Shown: piece after piece, positions 8,912 to 18,199 of the stretch
Layout: the number at the start of each line of letters is the position of its first letter
How positions within the stretch are numbered: position 1 is the stretch's first letter
Source of the DNA: Minisyncoccota bacterium
GTDB lineage: Bacteria; Patescibacteriota; Minisyncoccia; Minisyncoccales; JAQTPW01
Assembly (NCBI GenBank): GCA_028712565.1
Contig: JAQTPW010000008.1
Location: 1-33,704, forward strand
DNA: 33,704 nucleotides
Direction of reading: 5' to 3'
The notes under the pieces: model-generated
What the model saw: only the letters and a program-made list of their open reading frames with translations
The model's database searches: none
What the model was told of the DNA's origin: nothing
Position numbers and translations under genes: made by a program

Positions 8912-9562
8912 CTACTTAGTTGCTGCTTGATATGCTATTACTTCATCATACTTAGTTTTATCAATTTTTCCCTGATCCAAATAGTACTGCAGGAGTTCGG
9001 AGAGCTTGAAAGCCACATGTAAATTGTAGCCGGCTTTTTGCAACTGCTCTGGTCCACCCTGCTCGCGATCTACTAGAACAAGAACATCGTGAACTTTCAA
9101 ACCGCCAGCTTCCAATGTCCTAATCGCTTCGAGTTTGCTGTCGGCTTTGGTGACGAGATCGTCTATTACCAAGACGATTTGCCCGCGGTTAAAAACTCCA
9201 TCAATGCTGGCGCCGCCACCGTGAGTTTTAGCTTCTCGCGGGGTAATCATTGGAATACGGGTCTTATTTGATAAAACAGCTACAATTGGTGTTGCCGCGG
9301 TTGGAACATCGGCATAACAGTCGAATGCGGTAATTTTATCGCTCATCTTATTAAACAAGTTTACTACGTCGTCCATGGCTGCAGGAAACGAACGAAGTAG
9401 CCGCAGGTCAACATAAATCGGAGAAAGCGGAGCATCGGGATTTTTTTCATGAAGCTTGAGGCGAAAAGCCCCAAACTTAATTGCCCCGATGTCAAAAAGC
9501 CAATCAGCGACTACTGCCTTACCTTCGGAAAACCACTCATTATTAAACTCTTCCTTTTTCAT
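8912..9562 (-). CDS. pyrE: Orotate phosphoribosyltransferase
   Basis: PRPP-binding motif VLVIDDLVTKADSKLEAIRTLEAGGLKVHDVLVLVDREQGG; SD AAGGAGGT. Confidence 0.85.
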   Translation of the reverse strand: MKKEEFNNEWFSEGKAVVADWLFDIGAIKFGAFRLKLHEKNPDAPLSPIYVDLRLLRSFPAAMDDVVNLFNKMSDKITAFDCYADVPTAATPIVAVLSNKTRIPMITPREAKTHGGGASIDGVFNRGQIVLVIDDLVTKADSKLEAIRTLEAGGLKVHDVLVLVDREQGGPEQLQKAGYNLHVAFKLSELLQYYLDQGKIDKTKYDEVIAYQAATK

Positions 9563-10493
9563 TCTTACCTCCTTGAAATTTCTGTATACTCGCCTTTACC
9601 TCATTAATCTGATCTCGGATTTTCTTGGCTTCTCGACCGGCTGCCTCGGCAAAATCCGCGCTTTTCGAAGCGAAAATAATGCCGCGGCTGGAATTAATAA
9701 TCATCCCGAAACCATTACTATCCAACCCCGCTTTCACGGTGGCCTCTAGTTCACCGCCTTGAGCGCCAATACCCGGCACCAAAATCGGCGTGTCACCGAC
9801 GATCTCACGGACATTCTTTAATTCGTCGGGATAAGTCGCGCCAACAACTAGAAGCACATTGCCATTTTTGTTCCACTCTTTTGCCGCTTTATATGCAACT
9901 AAATGATACAGACGGATAAATTGCCTACCCGCAACACCTTCTTTGGTCGCGTATGAACTTCCGAAAAATTCAGCCACCGTTAAAGGAAGATCATCAAGAT
10001 ACACCTTTATGTCCTGAAAATCTTTTGCTCCTTTATTAGATGTCCGACATAAAACGATTATGCCTTTGTCAGTCCGATCTAGGAATGGTTCCAGTGCCTC
10101 GCCGCCGAAATACGGATTTACCGTAATTGCGTCGGCCTTGAGATTATCGAAAGCCATTCTCACGTAACCCTTGTTTGTGTTGCCGATGTCAGTCCGCTTG
10201 GCGTCGAGAATAATAGGAACATCAGGCGCTTCGTCACGAATATACGATATTGTGTCTTTTAGAGAACTCAGGCCAACAACCCATTGGTCTTCGTAAAAAG
10301 CCATGTTCGGCTTATATGCGCAAACATACTCTTTCGTTGCATCAATAATATTTGCGTTAAAGTTTGGGATTGTCACCGAAACTTCCCGTGCTTTCACGGA
10401 TTCCGGAATTTGCGAGTAATCGCTATCCAATCCCACGCAAACCATGCTGTTTACTTTCTGTTGGCGCTCCTTTAGCATCTCTATGAATGTCAT
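9543..10493 (-). CDS. pyrF: Orotidine 5'-phosphate decarboxylase
   Basis: VCVGLDSD, KPNMAFYE, IILDAKRTDIGNTNKGY, TVNPYFGGEALEPF, LVPGIGAQGGE; start at MTFIEML after SD GAAGGAGG. Confidence 0.9.
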   Translation of the reverse strand: MTFIEMLKERQQKVNSMVCVGLDSDYSQIPESVKAREVSVTIPNFNANIIDATKEYVCAYKPNMAFYEDQWVVGLSSLKDTISYIRDEAPDVPIILDAKRTDIGNTNKGYVRMAFDNLKADAITVNPYFGGEALEPFLDRTDKGIIVLCRTSNKGAKDFQDIKVYLDDLPLTVAEFFGSSYATKEGVAGRQFIRLYHLVAYKAAKEWNKNGNVLLVVGATYPDELKNVREIVGDTPILVPGIGAQGGELEATVKAGLDSNGFGMIINSSRGIIFASKSADFAEAAGREAKKIRDQINEVKASIQKFQGGKNEKGRV

Positions 10494-10627
10494 TCCTTTT
10501 CCTCCTTCGGTTTTATTTATCCAACATATCCTCAACTAAAATATTTTAAGTTGTTAAAAAACAACGTCATTTTAGATACAAATTGTAATTCCATATTAAT
10601 CATTTCCACTAGAAAATCAAGCTCGAT

Positions 10628-10650
10628 AAAAAAATCGCCTTTGGGGCGAC
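10628..10650 (-). terminator. Terminator downstream of tRNA cluster
   Basis: Minus strand GTCGCC-CCAAA-GGCGAT-TTTTTT. Confidence 0.7.
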
Positions 10651-10723
10651 TTTTCTAGCGCCTTGAAGCGATTCTTTGAAACTTTCTGAGTCTTCGGGTC
10701 TCTTAATAAAAAATACTGTGGGC

Positions 10724-10758
10724 GTCGCGTCAAACGCGACAGCCAAGTTTGACTTGGC
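10724..10758. other. Two adjacent 17-nt hairpins with complementary loops
   Basis: GTCGCGTCAAACGCGAC (10724-10740) and GCCAAGTTTGACTTGGC (10742-10758); loop segments GTCAAAC and GTTTGAC are reverse complements. Confidence 0.7.
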
Positions 10759-10832
10759 GGACCCAAGGGGATTTGAACCCCTGATTTCCTCCGTGACAGG
10801 GAGGCGTGTTGACCAGGCTACACTATGAGTCC
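10755..10832 (-). tRNA. tRNA-Asp (GTC), with encoded CCA
   Basis: GGACTCA acceptor, CCTCC-CTGTCAC-GGAGG anticodon arm, AGGGG-TTCAAAT-CCCCT T arm, TGGGTCC, then GCCA. Confidence 0.92.
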
Positions 10833-10842
10833 AAAAACGAAG

Positions 10843-10915
10843 TGCCGGTGGTGGGATTTGAACCCAACGACCTTACGCTTATGAAACGTCTGCTCTACCA
10901 CTGAGCTACACCGGC
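10843..10915 (-). tRNA. tRNA-Met (CAT), elongator-like
   Basis: GCCGGTG...CACCGGC acceptor, GCTC/GAGC D-arm, loop TTCATAA, TTCAAAT T-loop. Confidence 0.85.
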
Positions 10916-10925
10916 ACGATAAATG

Positions 10926-10998
10926 TTCCGGGGGTGGGACTCGGACCCAACTTCTGGTGCTTATGAGACACCTGAGATAACCCATTCTCTACCCCGGG
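10926..10998 (-). tRNA. tRNA-Met (CAT), probable initiator
   Basis: CCCGGGG...CCCCGGA acceptor gives a C1xA72 mismatch; anticodon loop CTCATAA. Confidence 0.8.
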
Positions 10999-11020
10999 GC
11001 AGTAAATATTATAACTTATT

Positions 11021-11545
11021 TTAGAGCGCTTGTAAATTGGTAAGGGCTGTTTCGTAAATTCCCAAAGTTTTTTGCGCCTCCTCCAAGCTTAACTTATAAT
11101 TGGGATCGTGAACAATATTATTTCTGGTGGCATGGGCTTGCGAAACCGCATCCAAATTTGAAAGAATGGCCGGAGTTACTTTTTCCAATCTCTCTCCCAA
11201 TGTTTCGCCGGCAAAACCCATTATTTTTAAAACATCATCCAAAACAGAATCTCCTTCAATTATTGCCAATTTATATTCAGATTCCAAGCCAGTATCCAGT
11301 CTTGCCATAATTTTTTGCCATTGCCGAGCCAAATGCCGGGCTCCGTAGGGCTTGAAAGTGAAAAATTCCTGCCAGTCCCACAAAAATAATCTTTTCAAAT
11401 ACAATGTTGTAATAAGGGCATAAATTATAAAACCAAGCATTGCCGCAGAAGCGGTAATAAATATGATTTTCAAGCCAATAATAATATAGGCAAAAATTGG
11501 AGAATTGAAAAATAAATTAAATTGTTCGGAAATAGAATTAAGCAT
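11021..11545 (-). CDS. Membrane protein with N-terminal TM helix and possible HEPN-like helical domain
   Basis: Hydrophobic N-terminus ([30 protein letters not shown]); C-terminal [21 protein letters not shown] matches a Rx4H pattern. Confidence 0.5.
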   Translation of the reverse strand: MLNSISEQFNLFFNSPIFAYIIIGLKIIFITASAAMLGFIIYALITTLYLKRLFLWDWQEFFTFKPYGARHLARQWQKIMARLDTGLESEYKLAIIEGDSVLDDVLKIMGFAGETLGERLEKVTPAILSNLDAVSQAHATRNNIVHDPNYKLSLEEAQKTLGIYETALTNLQAL

Positions 11546-12968
11546 TTTTTTCTAAAATTTTGCCGATTTTAAAAATTTTTTCTTCTTCAAAATAATTCCC
11601 AATGATTTGCAGGCCAACGGGCAAACCATCGACTTTCCCCGCGGGCAAAGAAATTGCCGGCAGCCCCGCCAAATTGATTGAAATTGTGAAAATATCAGAA
11701 AGGTACATAGTTAAAGGATCTTTTGTTTTCTCGCCGATTTTAAATGCGGGGGTCGGAGAAACTGGAGTCAAAATTGCGTCTACTGATTTGAATGCTTTTT
11801 CAAAATCATTTTTTATTAAAGTCCTGACTTTCTGCGCCCTTAAATAATAAGCGTCGTAGTACCCCGAAGACAAAGTATAAGTCCCAAGCATTATTCTTCT
11901 TCGCACCTCATCCCCGAATCCCCCTCCCCTGCTTTTTAAATAAACATCCAATAAATTTGCATTCTCGTTTTCGTCGGCAACTGAATAACCGTATTTTATG
12001 CCATCATATCTGGCAAGGTTTGCGCTGGCTTCGGCGGGTGCAATTATATAATAACATGCCAAAGCATATTCGGCATTAGGCAAAGAAATTTCTTCAACGC
12101 GAGCCCCCATTTCTTCGTATTTCTTAATTGCTTCTTTTATAATTTTTTCAACTTTAGCATCCATTCCTTTTACAAAATATTCTTTGGGAACTCCCAATTT
12201 TAATTTCCCGATTTCCAAATTTCCGCTTTCAACCTTTGGAATTTCCAAGCTTGTGGAATCCATTTTGTCTTTTCCGGAAATTTCTTCAAAAACAATTTGG
12301 CAGTCATCCACGGTTTTTGCCAAAGGCCCTATTTGGTCCAAAGAAGAGGCAAACGCCATAAGCCCGTACCGAGAAACCGCCCCATAAGTCGGCTTTAGCC
12401 CTACAACCCCGCAAAACGAAGCTGGCTGCCTTATAGAGCCACCTGTATCAGAACCTAGGGCAAAAACACACAGATTTCCGGCTACCGCCGCCGCCGACCC
12501 GCCAGAAGAGCCGCCGGGAACCCTCTTTAAATCGTGCGGATTTTTTGTTGTAAAATAAGCTGAATTTTCAGTAGAACTGCCCATGGCAAACTCGTCCATA
12601 TTTGTTTTTCCAAGAATTACAACCCCCTGATTTTTTAATTTTTTTATAACCGTGGCATCATAGGGGGCTGTATAATTTTCCAGAATTTTTGAAGAAGCCG
12701 TGCATTTTAATCCCTCGACCAAAATATTGTCTTTTATCGCAGCTGGAATTCCAGAAATCATAGAAATTTCTTTTTTTTCTGAAATCTGCTCATCAACTTT
12801 TTTTGCCAGAGATAGCGCCATCTCTTCTGAAACTGTTAAAAACGCAGAAATTTCCTTATCCCTTTTTTTTATTTGGGTTAAATAAGCTTTGCAGATTTCA
12901 ACTGCTGAAAATTCTTTTTTTAAAAGGCCTGTATTGATTTTTTTAATTGTAAGTTCCTCGATCTTCAT
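11538..12968 (-). CDS. gatA: Asp/Glu-tRNA amidotransferase subunit A
   Basis: Amidase signature [45 protein letters not shown]. Confidence 0.95.
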   Translation of the reverse strand: MKIEELTIKKINTGLLKKEFSAVEICKAYLTQIKKRDKEISAFLTVSEEMALSLAKKVDEQISEKKEISMISGIPAAIKDNILVEGLKCTASSKILENYTAPYDATVIKKLKNQGVVILGKTNMDEFAMGSSTENSAYFTTKNPHDLKRVPGGSSGGSAAAVAGNLCVFALGSDTGGSIRQPASFCGVVGLKPTYGAVSRYGLMAFASSLDQIGPLAKTVDDCQIVFEEISGKDKMDSTSLEIPKVESGNLEIGKLKLGVPKEYFVKGMDAKVEKIIKEAIKKYEEMGARVEEISLPNAEYALACYYIIAPAEASANLARYDGIKYGYSVADENENANLLDVYLKSRGGGFGDEVRRRIMLGTYTLSSGYYDAYYLRAQKVRTLIKNDFEKAFKSVDAILTPVSPTPAFKIGEKTKDPLTMYLSDIFTISINLAGLPAISLPAGKVDGLPVGLQIIGNYFEEEKIFKIGKILEKNA

Positions 12969-13255
12969 TTTAAAATTTGCTTTACTTTTAGGAATCCGTC
13001 TTTTGTTTTGGGAGCCAGGTCCTGCAATTTTTTATTTTCATTTTCTTGATTTTCAGCGGCTTTATCTTTTCTTAATACGTTTTCAACTTTTACTGCATGG
13101 CTAGCTGGTTCCACATTTGAAACATCAACTTCTTTTAGTTTCTCAATATAATCCAAAATCAAAGCAAGCTGTTCCTGAAATTTGCCTGTTTCTTCTTCGG
13201 TTAAATTAATTCTCGCCAATTTTGCAATATGTTGGACTTCTTCTTTGGATAGCAT
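12965..13255 (-). CDS. gatC: Asp/Glu-tRNA amidotransferase subunit C
   Basis: [46 protein letters not shown]. Confidence 0.92.
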   Translation of the reverse strand: MLSKEEVQHIAKLARINLTEEETGKFQEQLALILDYIEKLKEVDVSNVEPASHAVKVENVLRKDKAAENQENENKKLQDLAPKTKDGFLKVKQILK

Positions 13256-13260
13256 ACAAT

Positions 13261-13348
13261 TTATAAGCAGATTTACGCTGATATTTACGCTGAATTGCGC
13301 TGAATTTCAGCGTCTTTCTGCGTAGTTATCACGTCTATCAGCTTCTAT
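13261..13348. repeat. Family B intergenic array, copy B1 (ATTTACGCTGAT units)
   Basis: TTATAAGCAGATTTACGCTGATATTTACGCTGAATTGCGCTGAATTTCAGCGTCTTTCTGCGTAG...TATCAGCTTCTAT; near-copy at 24652-24740. Confidence 0.85.
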
Positions 13349-14397
13349 CTGGGAGGCTCTAATTCTTCGGTCTCAACCAAAACTTCTTCTAACAGATCTA
13401 GATTTTCCAAAACCATGCCAGCTCCCCTGACCACAGCGGTCATTGGATCTTCAATTAATTTTGTCGGCATTTTTGTTTCTTTTGCCACCAATATATCCAA
13501 ACCTCGCAGCAAGGAGCTTCCTCCGGCAAAATGAATTCCCGAAGCCATAATATCGGCCAACAATTCAGGCGGACTCTCTTCTACCGCTGTCTTAATTTCT
13601 GCGACGATTCTTCTCACTGATTTTTCCATTGCCCTCCTGATATCCTCATCAGAAACTAAAATTTCTTCCGGAAGCCCGGTTACTAAATTTCTTCCTCTCA
13701 TGGGAAGTTCTTTTTTCTCTTTCAAAGGGTAGGCAGAGCCAATCCCAATTTTTATTGCCTCGGCGGTTCTTTCCCCGATCAAAAGCCGGTATTCTTCCTG
13801 CGCAAACTGAATTATGTCTTCATTCAATTTGTCTCCGGCAATTCTCAAGCTCTTTGCCAAAACAATTCCGCCCAAAGAAATTATGGCTATTTCGCATGTT
13901 CCCCCGCCAATATCTACAATAAAGTTTCCCCCGGCTTCCTGAACCGGCAACCTAGCTCCAATTGCAGCTGCCATGGGTTCTTCAATTAAAAAAACTTCTC
14001 GGGCGCCTGCTGATTTTCCGGCGTCTACTACTGCTTTCTTTTCAACCTCGGTAACTCCGGAAGGAATTCCAATTATGACTCTTGGCCTTGGATTCAATAG
14101 AAACTTTTTTTTATGGGCTTTTTCAATAAAATATCTTAGCATTTGCTCCGTCACTTCAAAATCAGAAATTACTCCAGCTCGCAAAGGCCTGGTTGCAACT
14201 ATATGGGCTGGAGTGCGGCCTACCATTTTTTTTGCTTCAGCTCCAATTGCCAAAATCTGGCCGGTTTTTTGGTTAACCGCTACAACGCTGGGCTCCTGAA
14301 TTACAATTCCCCTGCCCCTAACATAAACTTCGGAGTTGGCAGTGCCCAAATCAATTGCAATATCTTCTGAAAATAATTTCCAAATTTTATTCAACAT
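13345..14397 (-). CDS. mreB: Rod-shape actin MreB, paralog 1
   Basis: IAIDLGTANSEVYVRGRGIVIQEPSVVA, FIVDIGGGTCEIAIISLGGIV, GGSSLLRGLD. Confidence 0.92.
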   Translation of the reverse strand: MLNKIWKLFSEDIAIDLGTANSEVYVRGRGIVIQEPSVVAVNQKTGQILAIGAEAKKMVGRTPAHIVATRPLRAGVISDFEVTEQMLRYFIEKAHKKKFLLNPRPRVIIGIPSGVTEVEKKAVVDAGKSAGAREVFLIEEPMAAAIGARLPVQEAGGNFIVDIGGGTCEIAIISLGGIVLAKSLRIAGDKLNEDIIQFAQEEYRLLIGERTAEAIKIGIGSAYPLKEKKELPMRGRNLVTGLPEEILVSDEDIRRAMEKSVRRIVAEIKTAVEESPPELLADIMASGIHFAGGSSLLRGLDILVAKETKMPTKLIEDPMTAVVRGAGMVLENLDLLEEVLVETEELEPPR

Positions 14398-14401
14398 GTT
14401 T

Positions 14402-14458
14402 TTGGTATCTTGTTTCTGGTCACTAGTTACTAGTTACTATCTACAAGCTACTAGATAC
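14402..14458. repeat. Family D array (ACTAGTT units)
   Basis: GGTCACTAGTTACTAGTTACTATCTACAAGCTACTAGATACT; overlaps the last codons of proS. Confidence 0.6.
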
Positions 14459-15679
14459 TTCGTTTATTTTTACCAATTTTGATTCTTTTTCGCTTCTTTT
14501 TTTAACTTCGACGCAATCTTTTTCCAAAGTCCTTTCGGAAACTACGATTCTTGTCGGGATCCCGATTAAATCGCATTCGGCAAATTTTTCTCCGGCGGTT
14601 TTATCCTCCCTATCGTCGTATAATACTTCTATTTTTTCTTCCTGCAAATTTTTATATAATTTTTCGGCTGCATTTTTTACTTTTTCGCTGCTCTCAATAG
14701 CTATTAAATGGACAGAAAATGGAGAAACTTCTTTTGGCCAAATAATCCCTTTTTCATCATTATAGATTTCTACAATAGTTCCCATTAATCTTCCCAACCC
14801 AATCCCATAGCACCCCATTATTATCGGATTTTCTTTTCCGTCTTTATCCCGGAACATAAAATCAAAAGGTTCGGAAAATCTTTTTCCCAATTTAAAAATA
14901 TTACCGACTTCTATTGATTTTTTAATTTCCAAATCTTTGCCGCCACATTCAGGACAGATGTGCTTTTCCTCTTCTATAATTTCTTTGTTAATGGCGAGGT
15001 CGCATTTTTTGCAAAAATATATTTCATCTTCTCCAGAAAGTGTTTCTGTTTGAAATTCATGAGAATATTTTGCAAAAGCGCCACCTGAAGCCAAGGTTAA
15101 AAAGGTCACTTTTTCCAAACCGCATCTTTTAAAAATTTTAAAATAAGCTGCCTTTACTTTTTCATAATATTCATCCAGATCCTCCTGGTTTTTATGGAAA
15201 GAATAAAGGTCTTTCATTGAAAACTCAATTCCCCGCAATAAACCTGATTTTGCCCTCAATTCATCACGAAATTTATTCTGAAATTGGTAAACATAGATGG
15301 GAAGGTCTTTGTAAGATTTAACAAATTTTTTAACCAAAGGAGTAATAATCTCTTCATGAGTCCAACCCAAGCTGAAATCTTTTCCCGCCCTATTTTGAAG
15401 TTTTAGCATTTCCGGATATTTCCACCTTCCTGTTTTTTCCCAATTTTCCTTCGGCAAAAGAGCCGGCAATAAAACTTCCTGGCCAGAAATGTTATTCATT
15501 TCCTCCCTTATTATATTTTCAATTTTTTTAAAAACCATAAGCCCTAAAGGCAGATAAGAATATACTCCCGACATCAATTTATCAATAAAGCCTGCCCGGA
15601 TTAAAAGCTGGGCGTTTTTGCTGGTTTCTTCTTTCGAAATCTCTTTCGAAATTTTTGTGAAAAGCTTTGATTGTTTCAT
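14441..15679 (-). CDS. proS: Prolyl-tRNA synthetase, short bacterial form
   Basis: LLPALLPKENWEKTGRW, GWTHEEIITPLV, QFQNKFRDELRAKSGLLRGIEFSMKDLYSFH, MGCYGIGLGRLMG. Confidence 0.92.
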   Translation of the reverse strand: MKQSKLFTKISKEISKEETSKNAQLLIRAGFIDKLMSGVYSYLPLGLMVFKKIENIIREEMNNISGQEVLLPALLPKENWEKTGRWKYPEMLKLQNRAGKDFSLGWTHEEIITPLVKKFVKSYKDLPIYVYQFQNKFRDELRAKSGLLRGIEFSMKDLYSFHKNQEDLDEYYEKVKAAYFKIFKRCGLEKVTFLTLASGGAFAKYSHEFQTETLSGEDEIYFCKKCDLAINKEIIEEEKHICPECGGKDLEIKKSIEVGNIFKLGKRFSEPFDFMFRDKDGKENPIIMGCYGIGLGRLMGTIVEIYNDEKGIIWPKEVSPFSVHLIAIESSEKVKNAAEKLYKNLQEEKIEVLYDDREDKTAGEKFAECDLIGIPTRIVVSERTLEKDCVEVKKRSEKESKLVKINEVSSSL

Positions 15680-15680
15680 A

Positions 15681-16706
15681 TTAGAATAAACGTATCACGT
15701 CTTTTATTGTTACAAAAATCATCAATAAAATTAACAAACTAAAAAATGCCGTAGTTAAAACTTGCTCCACTTTTTGGCTTACCGGTCTTTTCCTGACAGC
15801 TTCAATAATCAAAAACAAAAGTTTGCCTCCGTCCAAGCTTGGAATCGGCAAGACATTAAACATTGCAATATAAAGCGAAATCAAAGCAAAAAACAGCAAA
15901 AAAAACTGAGGGCCTTCCTTCAAAGCTGCAGAAAAAAGCGAGAAAGTCCCGACTGGCCCGGTCAATTCAACTCCAGTGGGCTGTCTTTTTATGGCTTTCG
16001 AAATTGCCCCGGCCCAGCCGGTTACAATATCAAAAGTGAATTCTGCAGTTCTTAGAAAACCTTTAAATGGAGCTTGATATAAAGGATAATTTCTTTGAGA
16101 TGGGCCGTAAGCCAAACTAATTCCCAAAGGCCCCTCTTCAGGGGGCGGAGACGCCCTTGGAGTAACAGAAATATTCAGATTCTCGCCGCCGCGCTGGATA
16201 TTTAAAACAATTTCTTTTCCTTTGTTATCATTAATAATATTTTGGACATCGCTGATTTTAAATATGTTTTTTTCATCTCCCAAAACTGAAGCAGAATTAA
16301 TGACATCTCCGGCTTTTAAAGATGCTAAAGCCGCAGGAGTATTATCTTTTACATAAGAAATTGCCACTCCGGTTGGAATTGCCGAAAAAATTATAAAAGA
16401 AATCAGCCAAAAAGAAATTACTCCAGCCAAAACTATAACAATTCTTTTCCAAATCGCTTTTTTAAAAAAACTGTCAGGATCTTCGGTATGCTCTACTTCC
16501 CCGGGCATTTTCACAAAAGCTCCCAAAGGCAAAAGATTCAAGGAATAAACGGTATCCCCTATTTTTTTTCCAAACAATCTTGGCGGAAAACCAATTCCAA
16601 ATTCATCAACTTTTACTCCAAAGCGCTTAGCGGCAATAAAATGGCCGAATTCATGAAGAACCACAAGCCCTAACAAGCTTATAAAAGCAATTATAATTAA
16701 AAACAT
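15681..16706 (-). CDS. rseP: Site-2 protease (RseP-type) with PDZ domain
   Basis: HEFGHFIAAKRFGVKVDEFGIGFPPRLFG, PDZ region, NVLPIPSLDGGKLLFLIIEAVR. Confidence 0.92.
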   Translation of the reverse strand: MFLIIIAFISLLGLVVLHEFGHFIAAKRFGVKVDEFGIGFPPRLFGKKIGDTVYSLNLLPLGAFVKMPGEVEHTEDPDSFFKKAIWKRIVIVLAGVISFWLISFIIFSAIPTGVAISYVKDNTPAALASLKAGDVINSASVLGDEKNIFKISDVQNIINDNKGKEIVLNIQRGGENLNISVTPRASPPPEEGPLGISLAYGPSQRNYPLYQAPFKGFLRTAEFTFDIVTGWAGAISKAIKRQPTGVELTGPVGTFSLFSAALKEGPQFFLLFFALISLYIAMFNVLPIPSLDGGKLLFLIIEAVRKRPVSQKVEQVLTTAFFSLLILLMIFVTIKDVIRLF

Positions 16707-16710
16707 AAAG

Positions 16711-17265
16711 TTAAAATTCTATTTCTTTTTTCTTACGATCTCCCATTTCTTCAATTTTTTCATTAAATTCATCAACCATTTCCTGAAGCTCGTCTTTTGC
16801 CCTGAATTTGTCATCTTCTCTGATTTTCCCGTCCTTAAACCCTACTTGTATTTCTTCCCATGCTTCCTCTCTCCACTTTCTTATAGTTTTTCTGGCCTCC
16901 TCCTGCTTTTCTGAAAGCAAACGGAATAGGTCTTTTCTATATTCTTCGTTAACGCTTGGCAAATTTATCCTGATAAAATCTTTGTCAACAATTGGATTGG
17001 CCCCTATCCCGGTTCTTTCCAAAGCCGAAACAATTCCCGGAATATAAGATTTATCCCATGGCTGGATTGAAATTTGCCGCGGTTCTGGAACAGATATTGC
17101 GGCCAATTGTTTCAAGGGGAACATCTGGCCAAAGCAGTCAACAACAACATCTTCAACCAAAGACGGGCTCGCCCTTCCTGTTCTTATTTTTCCCAGTTCC
17201 CTGTCTAAAAAATTCACAACTTTTTCAAATTCGGGTTTTACTTTTTTTAAAATTTCTTGGTGCAT
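16711..17265 (-). CDS. frr: Ribosome recycling factor
   Basis: RTGRASPSLVEDVVVDCFGQMFPLKQLAAISVPEPRQISIQPWDKS. Confidence 0.94.
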   Translation of the reverse strand: MHQEILKKVKPEFEKVVNFLDRELGKIRTGRASPSLVEDVVVDCFGQMFPLKQLAAISVPEPRQISIQPWDKSYIPGIVSALERTGIGANPIVDKDFIRINLPSVNEEYRKDLFRLLSEKQEEARKTIRKWREEAWEEIQVGFKDGKIREDDKFRAKDELQEMVDEFNEKIEEMGDRKKKEIEF

Positions 17266-17317
17266 ATTTTTAAATTAAAAGTTTAAAAATTAAATTATTT
17301 TAAAGATAAAAATCCTG

Positions 17318-18199
17318 TTATAAATCCATCATTAATACTTCCAAAGCCAATCTAGGGTTAATATTGGTTGTTGAGGTTAAAAAAATAGTGGTTTGGATAT
17401 TTTTTAAGATATTCTTTAATTTTTCAAAAGTATATGTTTTTCGCAAAATGACCCAATTTTTCTTCAGTTTCATATTGGAAAGCAAAATATTCCTGAAATA
17501 TCCCAGCCAAATGTTTAGAGTCTCCCGCACATTCCCGCTATCTGCCAATTCCTTCGCATACCTGAAACGGAAAGCCAAATCCGAATCCAAAATTTCCGTT
17601 ATTTCCTTTATCTTTTTTTTAAATTTCCCCAATTTTTCAGGATCGGAAAGCAAGTTTATTGCGCTTCCCGGCCTTCCCATTGAAACTTCAGAAATTATAT
17701 TAACTTCTTTTTCTGCAAGGCCTTTTCCTCGCAAATAATTCTCAATTTCTTTTTTTTCTACGGGAAAAAATTTAATTTTTTGCACCCGCGACTTGATAGT
17801 CGGAAGCAAGGCTTCTGGAAAATCTGTAACTAGAATCAATATTGTATTTCCTTTTGGCTCCTCTAACGTTTTTAGAAAACAATTTTGTGCCTCGGTATTC
17901 ATTAAATGGGCGTTATCAATAATTGCGGCTTTAAAGGGCGCGGAAAACGGTTTTAACGACAACTTCCAGTTTAAATCTCTTATTTGCGAAATTTGGATTT
18001 CGGATTCAGCCGGCTCTACAAAAATAAAATCCGGGTGGCAGAAAAGATCCTCTCCAAAAGCCAATTTTAGAAATTCAACCGCAACGGTTTTTTTCCCCAA
18101 ATTTTCTTGCCCGCAAAAAAGATAGGCGTGGGAAAATTTTCCAGTTTTTATTAAATTTTCAAGCAATACCCAGTTCTTTTTGTGGCCTATAATTTTCAT
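17318..18199 (-). CDS. holB: DNA polymerase III subunit delta'-like ATPase
   Basis: HAYLFCGQENLGKKTVAVEFLKLAF, AAIIDNAHLMNTEAQNCFLKTLEEPKGNTILILVTDFPEALLPTIKSRVQ. Confidence 0.85.
   Translation of the reverse strand: MKIIGHKKNWVLLENLIKTGKFSHAYLFCGQENLGKKTVAVEFLKLAFGEDLFCHPDFIFVEPAESEIQISQIRDLNWKLSLKPFSAPFKAAIIDNAHLMNTEAQNCFLKTLEEPKGNTILILVTDFPEALLPTIKSRVQKIKFFPVEKKEIENYLRGKGLAEKEVNIISEVSMGRPGSAINLLSDPEKLGKFKKKIKEITEILDSDLAFRFRYAKELADSGNVRETLNIWLGYFRNILLSNMKLKKNWVILRKTYTFEKLKNILKNIQTTIFLTSTTNINPRLALEVLMMDL

Noticed and set aside
10548-10566. GTTGTTAAAAAACAAC inverted repeat upstream of pyrF as an operator
   Set aside because: Short AT-rich palindrome in an AT-rich spacer; insufficient evidence.
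10630-10720. Short minus-strand reading frame YFLLRDPKTQKVSKNRFKALEKSPQRRFFYRA between the tRNAs and pyrF
   Set aside because: Weak S12-like resemblance but no start codon context, overlaps a terminator, too short to support.
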